This document shows, one piece after another, positions 1-8,698 of a stretch of 64,000 bases of DNA. Positions within the stretch are counted from its first letter, which is position 1. Every line of letters starts with the position of its first letter. Source of the stretch: Nocardia cyriacigeorgica GUH-2 (GTDB lineage: Bacteria; Actinomycetota; Actinomycetes; Mycobacteriales; Mycobacteriaceae); the NCBI RefSeq assembly GCF_000284035.1, contig NC_016887.1, positions 4,464,001-4,528,000 on the forward strand. The letters are read 5' to 3'. The notes beneath the pieces are model-generated. The model saw nothing but the letters and a program-made list of their open reading frames with translations. It searched no databases and was not told the origin of the DNA. Position numbers and translations under genes: made by a program.

Positions 1-902
1 GCGATACGCGGGTCCAGCTGCCACAGGCCGTGTTTCGCGGCGTAGTGGCGGACGAGACCCGCGCGAACGACGGCACCGTCGGGATCGATGATCCACTCCC
101 CCGGCTCCCGCTCCGGGATCTCGTCGGATTCGGCGTCGGTGAGGGTGGTGGCGCGGCCGGTGGACGACAGCACGGTCGCGCGACGGCTGACGCCGTGCTC
201 GGTCAGCCCCGCAGACCATAGGCAGGCTTCCCGGACCGCACCGTCCAGCGACACCACCTCGACCTCGCCCGGCCAGTCGAGGGCATCGAAATCCAGTCCG
301 GGAGCACACTTCACGGCCATATCGCGGCCGGAATAGGCAGCGAGCAGATCGGGCAACGGTGGCTGCAGCTTCGCCGGGTCGTGGGTGCGTTTGCCGTCGG
401 CCCGTCGCGCCGGGTCGGCGATGATCACCGTGTCACGGCTACAGGGGACCAGCGCGTCGGCTCGGGCCAGTACAGCGCCCCGACCGACATTGTGCTGCGC
501 CATCGCGAGGCGAACCTCGTCCAGATCGCTGCCGATCACCGCCGGGCACACGCGCGCCAGCTCGGCCAGTTCGGCGCCGATCGAGCAGGTCACATCGTGC
601 ACCGCACGACCGGCGAGCCGGGTGGCTCGATGCCGCGCGACCAACGTCGGGGTGGCCTGCTGGAGGGCGTCGTCGGTGAACAGCCACTCCCCCGCATCGG
701 CGAGTTTGGCGACGGCCCGGCGGCGCAGCCGCACGGTCTCGATCAGTGCCGCCGCCCGGTCGCCGTGGTCGCGGCGCACCCGCTCGAGATCCCGCAGGTG
801 CGTCGCCGGGGTCAGCTCCAGCCGGTCCACGTCGGCCAGTGCGGCGGCGCCCGCCGCACCGGCCAGGAAGACGACGTCCTCGTGGCTGAAGCCGTAACCC
901 AC
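1..902 (-). CDS. THUMP-like SAM-dependent methyltransferase, 3' end off the left edge
   Basis: Partial gene; about 300 codons are visible and the C-terminus lies beyond position 1. Reading starts at a GTG whose first base is the last base of the stop codon of the methyltransferase upstream (TAGTG), so the two are translationally coupled. A Rossmann methyltransferase motif I is seen (VHDVTCSIGAELAEL), preceded by an all-helical N-terminal part. The motif IV segment IIADPARRADGKR contains DPARR, typical of the THUMP-like/PG_1098 family of class I methyltransferases. This corresponds in place to Rv3037c of M. tuberculosis. The substrate is not known; RNA is a guess from the THUMP-like family name. 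Sure of the fold, unsure of the reaction. Confidence 0.85.
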   Translation of the reverse strand, partial: MGYGFSHEDVVFLAGAAGAAALADVDRLELTPATHLRDLERVRRDHGDRAAALIETVRLRRRAVAKLADAGEWLFTDDALQQATPTLVARHRATRLAGRAVHDVTCSIGAELAELARVCPAVIGSDLDEVRLAMAQHNVGRGAVLARADALVPCSRDTVIIADPARRADGKRTHDPAKLQPPLPDLLAAYSGRDMAVKCAPGLDFDALDWPGEVEVVSLDGAVREACLWSAGLTEHGVSRRATVLSSTGRATTLTDAESDEIPEREPGEWIIDPDGAVVRAGLVRHYAAKHGLWQLDPRI

Positions 903-1879
903 TACTGGCCCGGAGCGCCCGGCTTCACGCCGGTGATCATGGCGTTGTAGAAGAACTGGCGCGGCACCACGCGGCGCATGACGTTCTCGTCCACCCAGCT
1001 CAGGCCCAGCCACGCCTTGTACATGGCCATGCGGTAGCGCCAGGTGAGCTTCTCGGCGGGCACGGCGGCCTCGAAGGTGCGCACCGGCCAGCCCCACAGC
1101 GCCGCGGCGAACTCCTCGGTGTGCGCGGCGACCTCGACGGCGCCGGCCGAGCGGGCCATCGCCTCGAGCTGGTCGGGGGTGAAGGTGTGCAGGTCGACCA
1201 CGGCTTCCAGGGCCGCGGCGCGGGAGGACTCGTCCAGCTCCTCCTGCGGACGGCGCCAGCTCGCCAGACCGGGCAGCTTGGTGAGGTTGGTGGTGGCGCC
1301 CCAGGTGATGCGACCGAGCCAGCGGGCGTAGAAGTTGCCCGCGGTGGTGGGCTCACCGGCGAAGACCAGGCGACCGCCCGGCTTGAGCACGCGCAGGCAT
1401 TCCTTCAACGCGAGTTCCACGTCCGGGATGTGGTGCAGCACGGCGTGGCCGACGACCAGGTCGAAGGTGTTGTCCTCGTAGGGAATGGTTTCGGCGTCGG
1501 CGACGCGGCCGTCCACGTCCAGGCCGAGGTTCTGCGCGTTGCGCAGGGCGACCTTCACCATGCCCGGCGACAGGTCGGTCACCGAACCGCTCTTGGCCAC
1601 CCCGGCCTGCATCAGGTTCAGCAGGAAGAAGCCGGTGCCGCAGCCGAGTTCCAGCGCCCGGCCGTAGGGCAGCGCCACGGGCCCGACCGCGGCGTCGAAG
1701 CGGCCGCGCGCGTACTCGATACACCGTTCGTCATAGGAGATCGACCATTTGTCGTCGTAGGTCTCGGCTTCCCAGTCGTGGTAGAGGACCTGGGCGAGTT
1801 TGGTGTCCTTGAGCGCGGCTTCGACCTCGGCCTCGGTGGCATGCGGGTTCGGCGCGGGGTCGTCGTGGCGTACCGTCAT
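902..1879 (-). CDS. Class I SAM-dependent methyltransferase (Rv3038c-like)
   Basis: 325 residues. The SAM-binding glycine motif ELGCGTGF is at about residues 77-84, followed by an acidic strand end (DLSPGMVKVA) and a motif IV-like segment (LVVGHAVLHHIPDV), as in the ubiE/Methyltransf_11 family. The C-terminal 120 residues are rich in aromatic residues and may form a substrate or membrane-contacting cap. It starts at ATG 1879 and its stop overlaps the GTG of the next methyltransferase by one base. It probably belongs to the same leftward operon as the enoyl-CoA hydratase-like gene. The methyl acceptor cannot be told from sequence. Confidence 0.9.
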   Translation of the reverse strand: MTVRHDDPAPNPHATEAEVEAALKDTKLAQVLYHDWEAETYDDKWSISYDERCIEYARGRFDAAVGPVALPYGRALELGCGTGFFLLNLMQAGVAKSGSVTDLSPGMVKVALRNAQNLGLDVDGRVADAETIPYEDNTFDLVVGHAVLHHIPDVELALKECLRVLKPGGRLVFAGEPTTAGNFYARWLGRITWGATTNLTKLPGLASWRRPQEELDESSRAAALEAVVDLHTFTPDQLEAMARSAGAVEVAAHTEEFAAALWGWPVRTFEAAVPAEKLTWRYRMAMYKAWLGLSWVDENVMRRVVPRQFFYNAMITGVKPGAPGQ

Positions 1880-1950
1880 GGTCGCCTAGCCTAAACCCTC
1901 GCTATAGGTCGTCTGATACCAGTGGGTGGGATCGTGCGCTAGTCGGCAGA

Positions 1951-2727
1951 TCAGCGTCCGACGAACTCCGCCGAGCCGGGCCCGTCGGCCAAATAAGAAC
2001 GTGTTCCTATCAGGCGATCTTCGGTACCGAACAGCTCCGACCACGCGATTCGGGCCCGATCGTGGCCGTGCGGGCCGGCCTCGAACACCGCTTTCGCCGC
2101 CGCCAAGGCGCGGGCCGGGCCGTCCAGGAAACCGCGCGCCCACCCCACTGCGGCGGTGTAGACGTCGTCGGGTGCCACGACCTCGTCGACCAGTCCGAGG
2201 GCGCGCGCTTCGTCCGGTTCCACGAAGCGTCCGGTGTACACCAGATCCTTGGCCGCGCCTGACCCGATGAGCGCGGTGAGCCTGCGGATACCGGCCAGCG
2301 GGATCAGGCCCGCCTTGATCTGCGGCAGTCCGAGCTTGACGTTGTCGCCGATGACGCGGCGGTCGGCGCCGAGGGCCAGTTCCAGACCGGATCCGAGCGC
2401 GTACCCACTGATCGCGGCCACCGTCGGCTGTGGCAGCCGGGCCAGGCAGCCGAGCGCGTGCTGGAGATCGGCGGCCACGGCGGTGGCCTGCTCGGCCGAG
2501 AGGGCAGCCAGTTCGGCGAGATCGTCGCCGGCGCAGAAGACGCGCTCGTCGCCGTAGACGACCACCGCCCCGATCTGCGGATCCTCGCCGATGGCATGGG
2601 CCGCGCCGGCCAGCTCCCGCACCACCTGGATGTTCAGCAGGTTCATCGGCGCACGGGCGATGCGCAGCACCGCCACCCGGCGTTCGGTGTCGCCGTCCAG
2701 CTCGTCCACGGTCACGAATTCGGCCAT
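1951..2727 (-). CDS. echA17: Enoyl-CoA hydratase/isomerase family protein (EchA17-like)
   Basis: 258 residues from ATG 2727; a GTG at 2736 would add three residues. Crotonase-fold signatures are clear: oxyanion-hole segments FCAGDDLAEL and GYALGSGLELALGADRR. The first catalytic glutamate of crotonase is kept (GSGLELA). The second, normally in a PE motif, is glutamine here (KLGLPQIKAGLIP). Loss of one of the two acid/base residues suggests an isomerase-, hydrolase- or half-reaction-type activity rather than classical hydration of 2-enoyl-CoA. Position between the methyltransferase pair and the NUDIX gene matches echA17 (Rv3039c) of M. tuberculosis. Family assignment is firm; the exact reaction is open. 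Confidence 0.88.
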   Translation of the reverse strand: MAEFVTVDELDGDTERRVAVLRIARAPMNLLNIQVVRELAGAAHAIGEDPQIGAVVVYGDERVFCAGDDLAELAALSAEQATAVAADLQHALGCLARLPQPTVAAISGYALGSGLELALGADRRVIGDNVKLGLPQIKAGLIPLAGIRRLTALIGSGAAKDLVYTGRFVEPDEARALGLVDEVVAPDDVYTAAVGWARGFLDGPARALAAAKAVFEAGPHGHDRARIAWSELFGTEDRLIGTRSYLADGPGSAEFVGR

Positions 2728-2760
2728 GGCTGGCACGCTACCGGGTGCGCGCCGGATCTC

Positions 2761-3570
2761 TCATTCGCGCGTGGAGCCTTGCAGCTTGCGCTGATCGGGG
2801 AGGTCGTCGAAGTAGCGGGCGCAGTCGGGGAAGCTGAGCGCCTTCCTGCCCTCGGCGGCGCTGAAGACCGGTTCGATCGGGTCGATGTCGCGTTCGGCGG
2901 CCAGGATCTCGGCGGTCGAGGCGTAGCCTGCCAGCGCGTCCAGTTGGGCCCAGGTGGGCGGCAGCAGGATGTCGGACCCGGCCCGCCAGCGGTCGAGCGC
3001 CTCGGCCGGGGTGCGCCACTGCACCTCGGCGGCCTCGGAGGTGGCGCCGTCGGCGCGCTGGCCCACTGGGAGCACGGCGACGAAGAAGCGGGTGTCGTAG
3101 CGGCGCTTCTCCACCTCGGGGGTGATCCAGTTGGCCCAGGGGCGCAGCAGGTCGGCGCGCAGCACCAGGTTCTCCCGCACCAGGAACTGCGCCAGCGACA
3201 GCTCACGACGCTCCAGCTCACCCCTGGCCTCGCGGTAGCCGGCGGTATCGGCGACGACTTGATCGGCGGCGGGTCCGGCCAGCAGCACCCCGCACTCTTC
3301 GAAGGTTTCCCGCACGGCCGCGCAGACCAGGGCCTGCGCACGCGGTTCGGTGGTGCGGAAGCGCTCGGCCCACCACGCCGGTTCCGGCCCGGCCCAAGCG
3401 ATGTCGGCGGTCGCGTCGGAAGCGTCGACTCCGCCGCCGGGGAACACGGTCATCCCGGCGGCGAACGCCATGGCCCCGACCCGGCGCTGGAGGAACACCT
3501 CGGGCCCGGTGGCCCCGTCGCGCACCAGCATCACCGTCGAAGCGTCCTTGGGCAGCACCACGTCACTCAT
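2761..3570 (-). CDS. NUDIX-family hydrolase (Rv3040c-like)
   Basis: 269 residues. A PGGGVD turn at about 45-50 and the RETFEECG part of the NUDIX box at 87-94 are present, but about 35 residues are inserted between them. This arrangement resembles the NUDT19/coenzyme-A diphosphatase-like branch rather than MutT. The box supplies the metal-binding glutamates for cleaving an X-diphosphate bond. The C-terminal part (residues 160-260) has no recognised motif. It lies 33 bp upstream of the echA17-like gene in the same direction and is probably co-transcribed. A CoA-ester or nucleotide-sugar substrate is plausible given the fatty-acid-type neighbour but unproven. Confidence 0.88.
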   Translation of the reverse strand: MSDVVLPKDASTVMLVRDGATGPEVFLQRRVGAMAFAAGMTVFPGGGVDASDATADIAWAGPEPAWWAERFRTTEPRAQALVCAAVRETFEECGVLLAGPAADQVVADTAGYREARGELERRELSLAQFLVRENLVLRADLLRPWANWITPEVEKRRYDTRFFVAVLPVGQRADGATSEAAEVQWRTPAEALDRWRAGSDILLPPTWAQLDALAGYASTAEILAAERDIDPIEPVFSAAEGRKALSFPDCARYFDDLPDQRKLQGSTRE

Positions 3571-3619
3571 TCCTGCACCCTAACGCCCGCTTGGGGAGCG
3601 GCAGTCCGATGGCGTCGGA

Positions 3620-4453
3620 TCAGCGCGAGCGGTGTTTCCCGAAGCGGCGCGCCCGGCGGGCGAAGTAGCGTCCGTCGACACGGTCGAGGGCAATGGATTG
3701 GCTGAAGGCTTCGCTGAGGTTCTCGGCGGTGAGGACGTCGCTGAGCAGGCCCTGGGCGACCACCGAGCCTTCGTTGAGCAACAGGCCGTGCGTGAATCCC
3801 GGCGGAATCTCCTCGACGTGGTGGGTGACCAGCACGATCGCGGGGGCGTCCGGGTCGGCGGCCAGATCGCCCAGGCGTTCCACCAGTTCCTCGCGGCCGC
3901 CGAGGTCGAGTCCGGCGGCGGGTTCGTCGAGTAGGAGTAGTTCGGGGTCGGTCATCAGCGCGCGGGCGATGAGGACGCGCTTGCGTTCGCCCTCGGACAG
4001 GGTGCCGTAGGTGCGGTCGGCGAGGTGTTCGGCGCCGAGGCTTTCCAGCATGTCGATCGCGCGGTCGGTGTCGACGTCGTCGTAGCGTTCGCGCCAGCGG
4101 CCCAGCACCGCGTAGCCGGCCGAGACCACCAGATCGCTGACCTTCTCCTCGCGCGGCACGCGGCCCGCTACCGCGGCCGAGGACAGGCCGATGCGCGGCC
4201 GCAGTTCGCTGACGTCGACCTTGCCGAGCACCTCGCCGAGCAGATGCGCGATGCCGGAGGTGGGATGGACTTCGGCGGCGGCCATCCGCAGCAGTGAGGT
4301 CTTGCCCGCGCCGTTGGGGCCGAGCACGACCCAGCGTTCGTCGAGCTCCACCTGCCAGGTGACCGGGCCGACGAGGGTGTGGCCCGAGCGGCGGATGGTG
4401 ACGTCGGTGAAATCGATGAGCAGATCGGGATCCGGTTGCGGCACGCGCTCCAT
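3620..4453 (-). CDS. ABC transporter ATP-binding protein (Rv3041c-like)
   Basis: 277 residues. Walker A LGPNGAGKTS (about 44-53), signature LSEGERKR (152-159), Walker B ELLLLDEP (171-178) and the H-loop LVTHHVEEIP are all intact, so it should hydrolyse ATP. No permease or binding-protein gene is next to it. This is also the case for the M. tuberculosis counterpart as I recall it, so it may be a soluble ABC protein or pair with a distant permease. The sequence resembles the ModF/YfhQ-type single-domain ATPases. It starts at ATG 4453 and runs leftward towards the NUDIX gene (49 bp gap). Confidence 0.9.
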   Translation of the reverse strand: MERVPQPDPDLLIDFTDVTIRRSGHTLVGPVTWQVELDERWVVLGPNGAGKTSLLRMAAAEVHPTSGIAHLLGEVLGKVDVSELRPRIGLSSAAVAGRVPREEKVSDLVVSAGYAVLGRWRERYDDVDTDRAIDMLESLGAEHLADRTYGTLSEGERKRVLIARALMTDPELLLLDEPAAGLDLGGREELVERLGDLAADPDAPAIVLVTHHVEEIPPGFTHGLLLNEGSVVAQGLLSDVLTAENLSEAFSQSIALDRVDGRYFARRARRFGKHRSR

Positions 4454-4519
4454 CTTGGCCCAAAACCCGGGCGCGCGTACGACCGGCCCGCGTACCGGCG
4501 GTGACAGATACCGGCGGAT

Positions 4520-5320
4520 TCAGCGAGTGAGCAGGCCGGGCGTGGCGATCACCGTCATCGAACCCGGTGCCACCTCGGTGAACCCGGCGTCACGCACCGC
4601 GACGGCCGTGCCACCGGCCACCGCGCGGCTCAACTCGGCCCAGTGTTCGGGGTCCGATTCACGCACCGCACAGGCGAACTCACGCTCGGCCCAGGCGCGC
4701 GCGGCCGATTCCGGTAGCGCACCGGCGAGCAGCATGCTCGCGTGCCCCACCTGCGCCGCGGCCTTGCCGAGGGTCATCCCGAGCGCCGAATTGACCCACA
4801 GCACGGGCAGTTCGGGGTCCGGCGGTCCCGGATCGTCGTGCTCGAGGTCGGTGCCGCCGATCTGCAACTTCCGGATCCGCGGATCGATCTGCCCGACCGG
4901 CCCTGGTACCAAGGCGCGGGCCTGAGCGCCGCCCAACTCCACGGTGACGCCGTCGACCTCGTTCGCCGCGGCCCACTGCGCACCGCGCGCCCGCCGGGCG
5001 ACCTTGCGGATCCGCGACCGTTTCCACGCCAGATACCGGTCCGCCCATTCCCCGCCCGGTCCGACGCGCGGGTCCAGGCACAAGGCCACCGCCGAGGCCG
5101 CCGCGGCCGCCAGCAGCGCGCTGCGCGCCGGCGGATCGGCCTTGGGCAGGTAGAGCACCATCTGCATGGCCTGCACCATGGCCGGATCGTCGGGGTCGCC
5201 TGCGCCGCCGTATCCGGTGGCGAGTTCGGCATGCCTGGCGGCGAAATCGCCGTCGGTCGGCCGGGGTTCGGCGGGTGCGGGATCCTCGATCGCCTCGACC
5301 GATTCCGGAGTGTTGGTCAT
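4520..5320 (-). CDS. PTH2-type peptidyl-tRNA hydrolase domain protein
   Basis: 266 residues from ATG 5320, seven bases after the serB stop; a longer open frame upstream overlaps serB and is rejected. The C-terminal 110 residues resemble the PTH2/Bit1 fold: LGMTLGKAAAQVGHASMLL matches the family pattern of a GK..AQ..HA helix, and the end has the AVRDAGFTEVAPGSMTV strand-turn. The N-terminal 140 residues are a separate extension with an RARGAQWA-type basic helix. PTH2 enzymes release peptides from stalled peptidyl-tRNA. An actinobacterial copy next to serB is usual in Rhodococcus and Nocardia as far as I recall. Activity is inferred from fold only. Confidence 0.75.
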   Translation of the reverse strand: MTNTPESVEAIEDPAPAEPRPTDGDFAARHAELATGYGGAGDPDDPAMVQAMQMVLYLPKADPPARSALLAAAAASAVALCLDPRVGPGGEWADRYLAWKRSRIRKVARRARGAQWAAANEVDGVTVELGGAQARALVPGPVGQIDPRIRKLQIGGTDLEHDDPGPPDPELPVLWVNSALGMTLGKAAAQVGHASMLLAGALPESAARAWAEREFACAVRESDPEHWAELSRAVAGGTAVAVRDAGFTEVAPGSMTVIATPGLLTR

Positions 5321-5327
5321 GGCCGGC

Positions 5328-6545
5328 TCAGCCCAGCGGGACCCGGCGCAGCAGCCCGTCCTTGGCGTCGGCCGCCTCGACCTCGTCGCGGGTGACGCCC
5401 AGGATGAACAGCACCGCGTCCAGGTAGGGATGCGAGAGGGCGGCATCGGCGATCTCGCGCAGCGCGGGCTTGGCATTGAAGGCGACGCCGAGGCCCGCGG
5501 CATTGAGCATGTCGATGTCGTTGGCGCCGTCACCCACCGCGACGGTCTGCTCCATCGGCACCCCCGCCTCCGCGGCGAACTTACGCAGCGCGGTGGCCTT
5601 GGCTGCCCGGTCGACGATATCGCCGACGACCCGGCCGGTGAGCTTGCCGTCGACGATCTCGAGGGTGTTGGCCTGCACGAAGTCCAGTTCCAGATCGTGG
5701 GCCAGCGGCTCGATCACCTGACGGAAACCACCGGAGACCACACCGCAGCGGAAGCCGAGCCTGCGCAGTGTGCGGATGGTGGTGCGCGCGCCCGGGGTGA
5801 GTTCGATGCGCTCGGCGACCTCCTCGATCACCGATTCGTCGAGCCCCTCCAGTGTCGCCACCCGCTGCCGCAGCGATTCGCCGAAGTCGATCTCGCCGCG
5901 CATCGCCGATTCGGTGACCCGGCGCACCTCGTCCTCGACACCGGCGTGCGCGGCCAGCATCTCGATGACCTCGCCCTGGATCAGGGTGGAGTCGACGTCG
6001 AAGACGATGAGCCGCTTGGCCCGGCGCGCGAGTCCCGCCCGCTCCACCGCGACGTCGACCTCCTCGGCCACCGCCACGTCGGCCAGGGCGGTGCGCAGCC
6101 GGGAATCGGTGTCGTCGCCGGTGTCGGTGGCCGAGACCATCAGTTCCATGCCCGTCACCGGGTAGTCGGCGACTCCGCGAATGGCGTCGATATTGGCACC
6201 CAGCGCGGCAAGTTGACGGGAGACGGCGCTGAAGGCGCGCGCGGTCACCGGGGCGCCGAGGATCACCACGGCGTGGGTGGGCACCGGCGCGCGGGCGGGC
6301 TCGGCATCGATGTCGACGTCGACGTGCATGCCGACGGTGTTCATCGCCTCTTCGAGCTCGTCCTGCAGTTCTTCGGGATCGTTCGGGCAGGTCACCAGCA
6401 CGCCCAGGGTCAGCCGGCCCCGGATGACGACCTGCTCCACGTCCAGCAGGCTGACCTGATGTCGCGACATCGCCGCGAGTAGCACCGAGGTCACACCGGG
6501 CCGGTCGGGCCCGGTGACGGTGACGAGAACTGTGGTGTCTGCCAA
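5328..6545 (-). CDS. serB: Phosphoserine phosphatase SerB2
   Basis: 405 residues from a TTG start at 6545, preceded by GGAG (6556-6553) with a 7-base gap; the open frame continues upstream without a better start. Two ACT domains cover about residues 5-75 and 92-165, followed by the HAD phosphatase domain. Nucleophile motif DVDST is at 183-187, then SGGF (motif II region) and GDGANDIDM (motif IV). It hydrolyses O-phosphoserine to serine, the last step of serine synthesis, and the ACT domains bind amino acids for feedback control. Length and domain order match mycobacterial SerB2 (409 residues). Confidence 0.95.
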   Translation of the reverse strand: MADTTVLVTVTGPDRPGVTSVLLAAMSRHQVSLLDVEQVVIRGRLTLGVLVTCPNDPEELQDELEEAMNTVGMHVDVDIDAEPARAPVPTHAVVILGAPVTARAFSAVSRQLAALGANIDAIRGVADYPVTGMELMVSATDTGDDTDSRLRTALADVAVAEEVDVAVERAGLARRAKRLIVFDVDSTLIQGEVIEMLAAHAGVEDEVRRVTESAMRGEIDFGESLRQRVATLEGLDESVIEEVAERIELTPGARTTIRTLRRLGFRCGVVSGGFRQVIEPLAHDLELDFVQANTLEIVDGKLTGRVVGDIVDRAAKATALRKFAAEAGVPMEQTVAVGDGANDIDMLNAAGLGVAFNAKPALREIADAALSHPYLDAVLFILGVTRDEVEAADAKDGLLRRVPLG

Positions 6546-6595
6546 CCCTGCGCTCCAGTCTGTGTGCGATGGGGCGGGGACCGCCCTCACCAAAC

Positions 6596-6634
6596 GAGTG
6601 TGCACCCGCTGGTCACCCCAGCAGGTGCACACTC
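6596..6634. terminator. Strong hairpin downstream of ctaD
   Basis: Perfect 11-bp arms GAGTGTGCACC (6596-6606) and GGTGCACACTC (6624-6634), then one C/A mismatch and a further 5-bp stem GCTGG/CCAGC around a TCACC loop. It lies 23 bp after the ctaD stop on the minus strand and before the serB start. No long T-tract follows, as is common in actinobacteria. Most likely the ctaD terminator, separating it from serB. Confidence 0.7.
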
Positions 6635-6657
6635 ATCCGGAATGGTGTCTTCCGCCG

Positions 6658-8400
6658 TTACTTGGTCAGGGCCGCGCCTTCATGCACCTCGGTGGCATGC
6701 TTGCCCGAACCCCAGCCGACGTGGGCCTCGGCCCGCATCCGCTCGACCATGTGCGGGTAGTGCAGCTCGAAGGCCGGACGCTCGGACCGGATGCGCGGCA
6801 GCTCGTAGAAGTTGTGCCGCGGCGGCGGGCAGGTGGTGGCCCACTCCAGCGAGTTGCCGTAGCCCCACGGATCGTCCACGGTGACGACCTCGCCGTAACG
6901 GTAGCTCTTGAACACGTTCCACAGGAACGGCAGCATCGAGGCGCCGAGCACGAACGCGCCGATGGTGGAGACCGTGTTCAGCGTGGTGAAGCCGTCGCTG
7001 GGCAGGTAGTCGGCGTAACGACGCGGCATACCTTCCGCACCCAGCCAGTGCTGCACCAGGAAGGTGGTGTGGAAGCCGATGAAGGTGGTCCAGAAGTGCC
7101 ACTTGGCCAGGCGCTCGTCCATCATCCGGCCGGTCATCTTCGGGAACCAGAAGTAGATGCCGGCGTAGGTGGCGAACACGATGGTGCCGAAGAGCACGTA
7201 GTGGAAGTGCGCGACCACGAAGTAGGAGTCGGTGACGTGGAAGTCCAGCGGCGGGCTGGCGAGGATGACACCGGACAGACCACCGAAGAGGAAGGTCACG
7301 ATGAAGCCGATGGAGAACAACATCGGTGATTCGAAGGTCAGCTGGCCCTTCCACATGGTGCCGATCCAGTTGAAGAACTTCACACCGGTCGGGACCGCGA
7401 TCAGGAAGGTCATGAACGAGAAGTAGGGCAGCAGCACCGCGCCGGTGGCGTACATGTGGTGCGCCCACACCGCGATGGACAGCGCGGCGATACCGAGGGT
7501 CGCGTAGACCAGGGTGGTGTAACCGAAGATCGGCTTACGGCTGAAGACCGGGAAGATCTCGGAGACGATGCCGAAGAACGGCAGCGCGATGATGTACACC
7601 TCGGGGTGGCCGAAGAACCAGAACAGGTGCTGGTAGAGCAGGATACCGCCGGTGGCCGGGTCGTAGATGTGGCCACCCAGGTGGCGGTCGTAGGCCAGGC
7701 CGAACAGGGCGGCGGTCAGCAGCGGGAAGGCCAGCAGCACCAGCACGCTGGTGACGGCGATGTTCCAGGTGAAGATCGGCATCCGGAACATGGTCATACC
7801 GGGCGCGCGCAGGCAGACGACGGTGGTCAGCATGTTGACACCACCGAGGATGGTGCCCAGACCGGAGACCGCGAGGCCCAGGATCCACAGGTCGGTGCCG
7901 ACGCCCGGCGAGTGCAGGATGTCGGTCAGCGGGACGTAGGCCGTCCAGCCGAAGTCGGCGGCACCACCGGGGGTGATGAAGCCCGCGGTCGCCATGGTCG
8001 CGCCGAACGCATACAGCCAGTAGCTGAAGGCGTTCAAGCGCGGGAAGGCGACGTCGGGGGCGCCGATCTGCAGCGGCAGGATGATGTTGGCGAAGCCGAA
8101 CACGATCGCCGTCGCGTAGAACAGCAGCATGATCGTGCCGTGCATGGTGAACAGCTGGTTGAACTGCTCGGGCGAGAGGAACTGCAGACCCGGGCGCGCC
8201 AGCTCACCACGCATCATCAGCGCCATCAGGCCACCGATGAGGAAGAAGACCATCGAGGTCGTCAGGTACATGACGCCGAGGACCTTCGGGTCGGTCGTGG
8301 TGACCATCTTGTAGATGAACGACCCCTTGGGACCGGTCCGCGCCGGAAAAGGCCGAGTCGCTTCTAATTGAGGGACTGGCTGGGGCTCTACGGCAGTCAC
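6658..8400 (-). CDS. ctaD: Cytochrome c oxidase (aa3) subunit I
   Basis: 580 residues, twelve hydrophobic segments. It is the catalytic subunit of the aa3 terminal oxidase of the bcc-aa3 supercomplex, reducing oxygen in the cytoplasmic membrane. Key features seen: FNQLFTMHGTIML with a haem a histidine, WFFGHPEVYIIALP with the CuB histidine and its cross-linked tyrosine, the AHHMYATG segment with CuB histidines, and VAHFHYVLFG with the haem a and a3 histidines. The N-terminus (LEATRPFPARTGPKGS) is nearly the same as in mycobacterial CtaD. Subunits II and III are not in the window. It is transcribed alone, divergently from the VOC gene across a 298-bp gap and followed by a strong hairpin. Confidence 0.98.
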   Translation of the reverse strand: MTAVEPQPVPQLEATRPFPARTGPKGSFIYKMVTTTDPKVLGVMYLTTSMVFFLIGGLMALMMRGELARPGLQFLSPEQFNQLFTMHGTIMLLFYATAIVFGFANIILPLQIGAPDVAFPRLNAFSYWLYAFGATMATAGFITPGGAADFGWTAYVPLTDILHSPGVGTDLWILGLAVSGLGTILGGVNMLTTVVCLRAPGMTMFRMPIFTWNIAVTSVLVLLAFPLLTAALFGLAYDRHLGGHIYDPATGGILLYQHLFWFFGHPEVYIIALPFFGIVSEIFPVFSRKPIFGYTTLVYATLGIAALSIAVWAHHMYATGAVLLPYFSFMTFLIAVPTGVKFFNWIGTMWKGQLTFESPMLFSIGFIVTFLFGGLSGVILASPPLDFHVTDSYFVVAHFHYVLFGTIVFATYAGIYFWFPKMTGRMMDERLAKWHFWTTFIGFHTTFLVQHWLGAEGMPRRYADYLPSDGFTTLNTVSTIGAFVLGASMLPFLWNVFKSYRYGEVVTVDDPWGYGNSLEWATTCPPPRHNFYELPRIRSERPAFELHYPHMVERMRAEAHVGWGSGKHATEVHEGAALTK

Positions 8401-8698
8401 TGATCCTCCTGAAGGTGCCTTTAGGTCGCTCCGCAGGCTCCACTGTCAGCATGTGTCCGGGGGCGCCCGGGCACACGACGGTTAGCTTGCGCTCTTCGAA
8501 TCGTAAACCGTGCTGCCGCAGCGGACCGAGCGGGTCCTACTCTGTGTCGTATTCGCGGCCCGTCGCGGCACGTTTTCGCTGCCCCGGCCGGGTGTGGCGG
8601 TCCCGGCGGGACCGATGAGTTCCGCTGCCCGGCACCGTCTGTATCGGTGACACCGCCCTCGATCCGCCGAGGGCGGTGCAGTACCGAGGAGAGCGCAG
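8401..8698. other. Divergent intergenic region ctaD / VOC gene
   Basis: 298 bp with no gene. It must hold the ctaD promoter (minus) and the VOC promoter (plus). A CCTCC block at 8405-8409 (GGAGG on the minus strand) is the ctaD ribosome binding site. No clear -35/-10 pair or known operator could be assigned; the only striking element is the hairpin at 8651-8678. Confidence 0.6.
8651..8678. promoter_or_regulatory. 11-bp perfect hairpin just ahead of the VOC gene
   Basis: Arms CACCGCCCTCG (8651-8661) and CGAGGGCGGTG (8668-8678) around a six-base loop. It ends about nine bases before the ribosome binding site (GAGGA at 8686-8690) of the gene at 8699. It may be a 5' mRNA stabiliser, an attenuator or an operator; the function is unknown. 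Confidence 0.45.

Noticed and set aside
5321..5533. Extended N-terminus of the PTH2 gene inside serB
   Set aside because: The extension is the shadow frame of serB. The ATG at 5320 starts normal coding right after serB.
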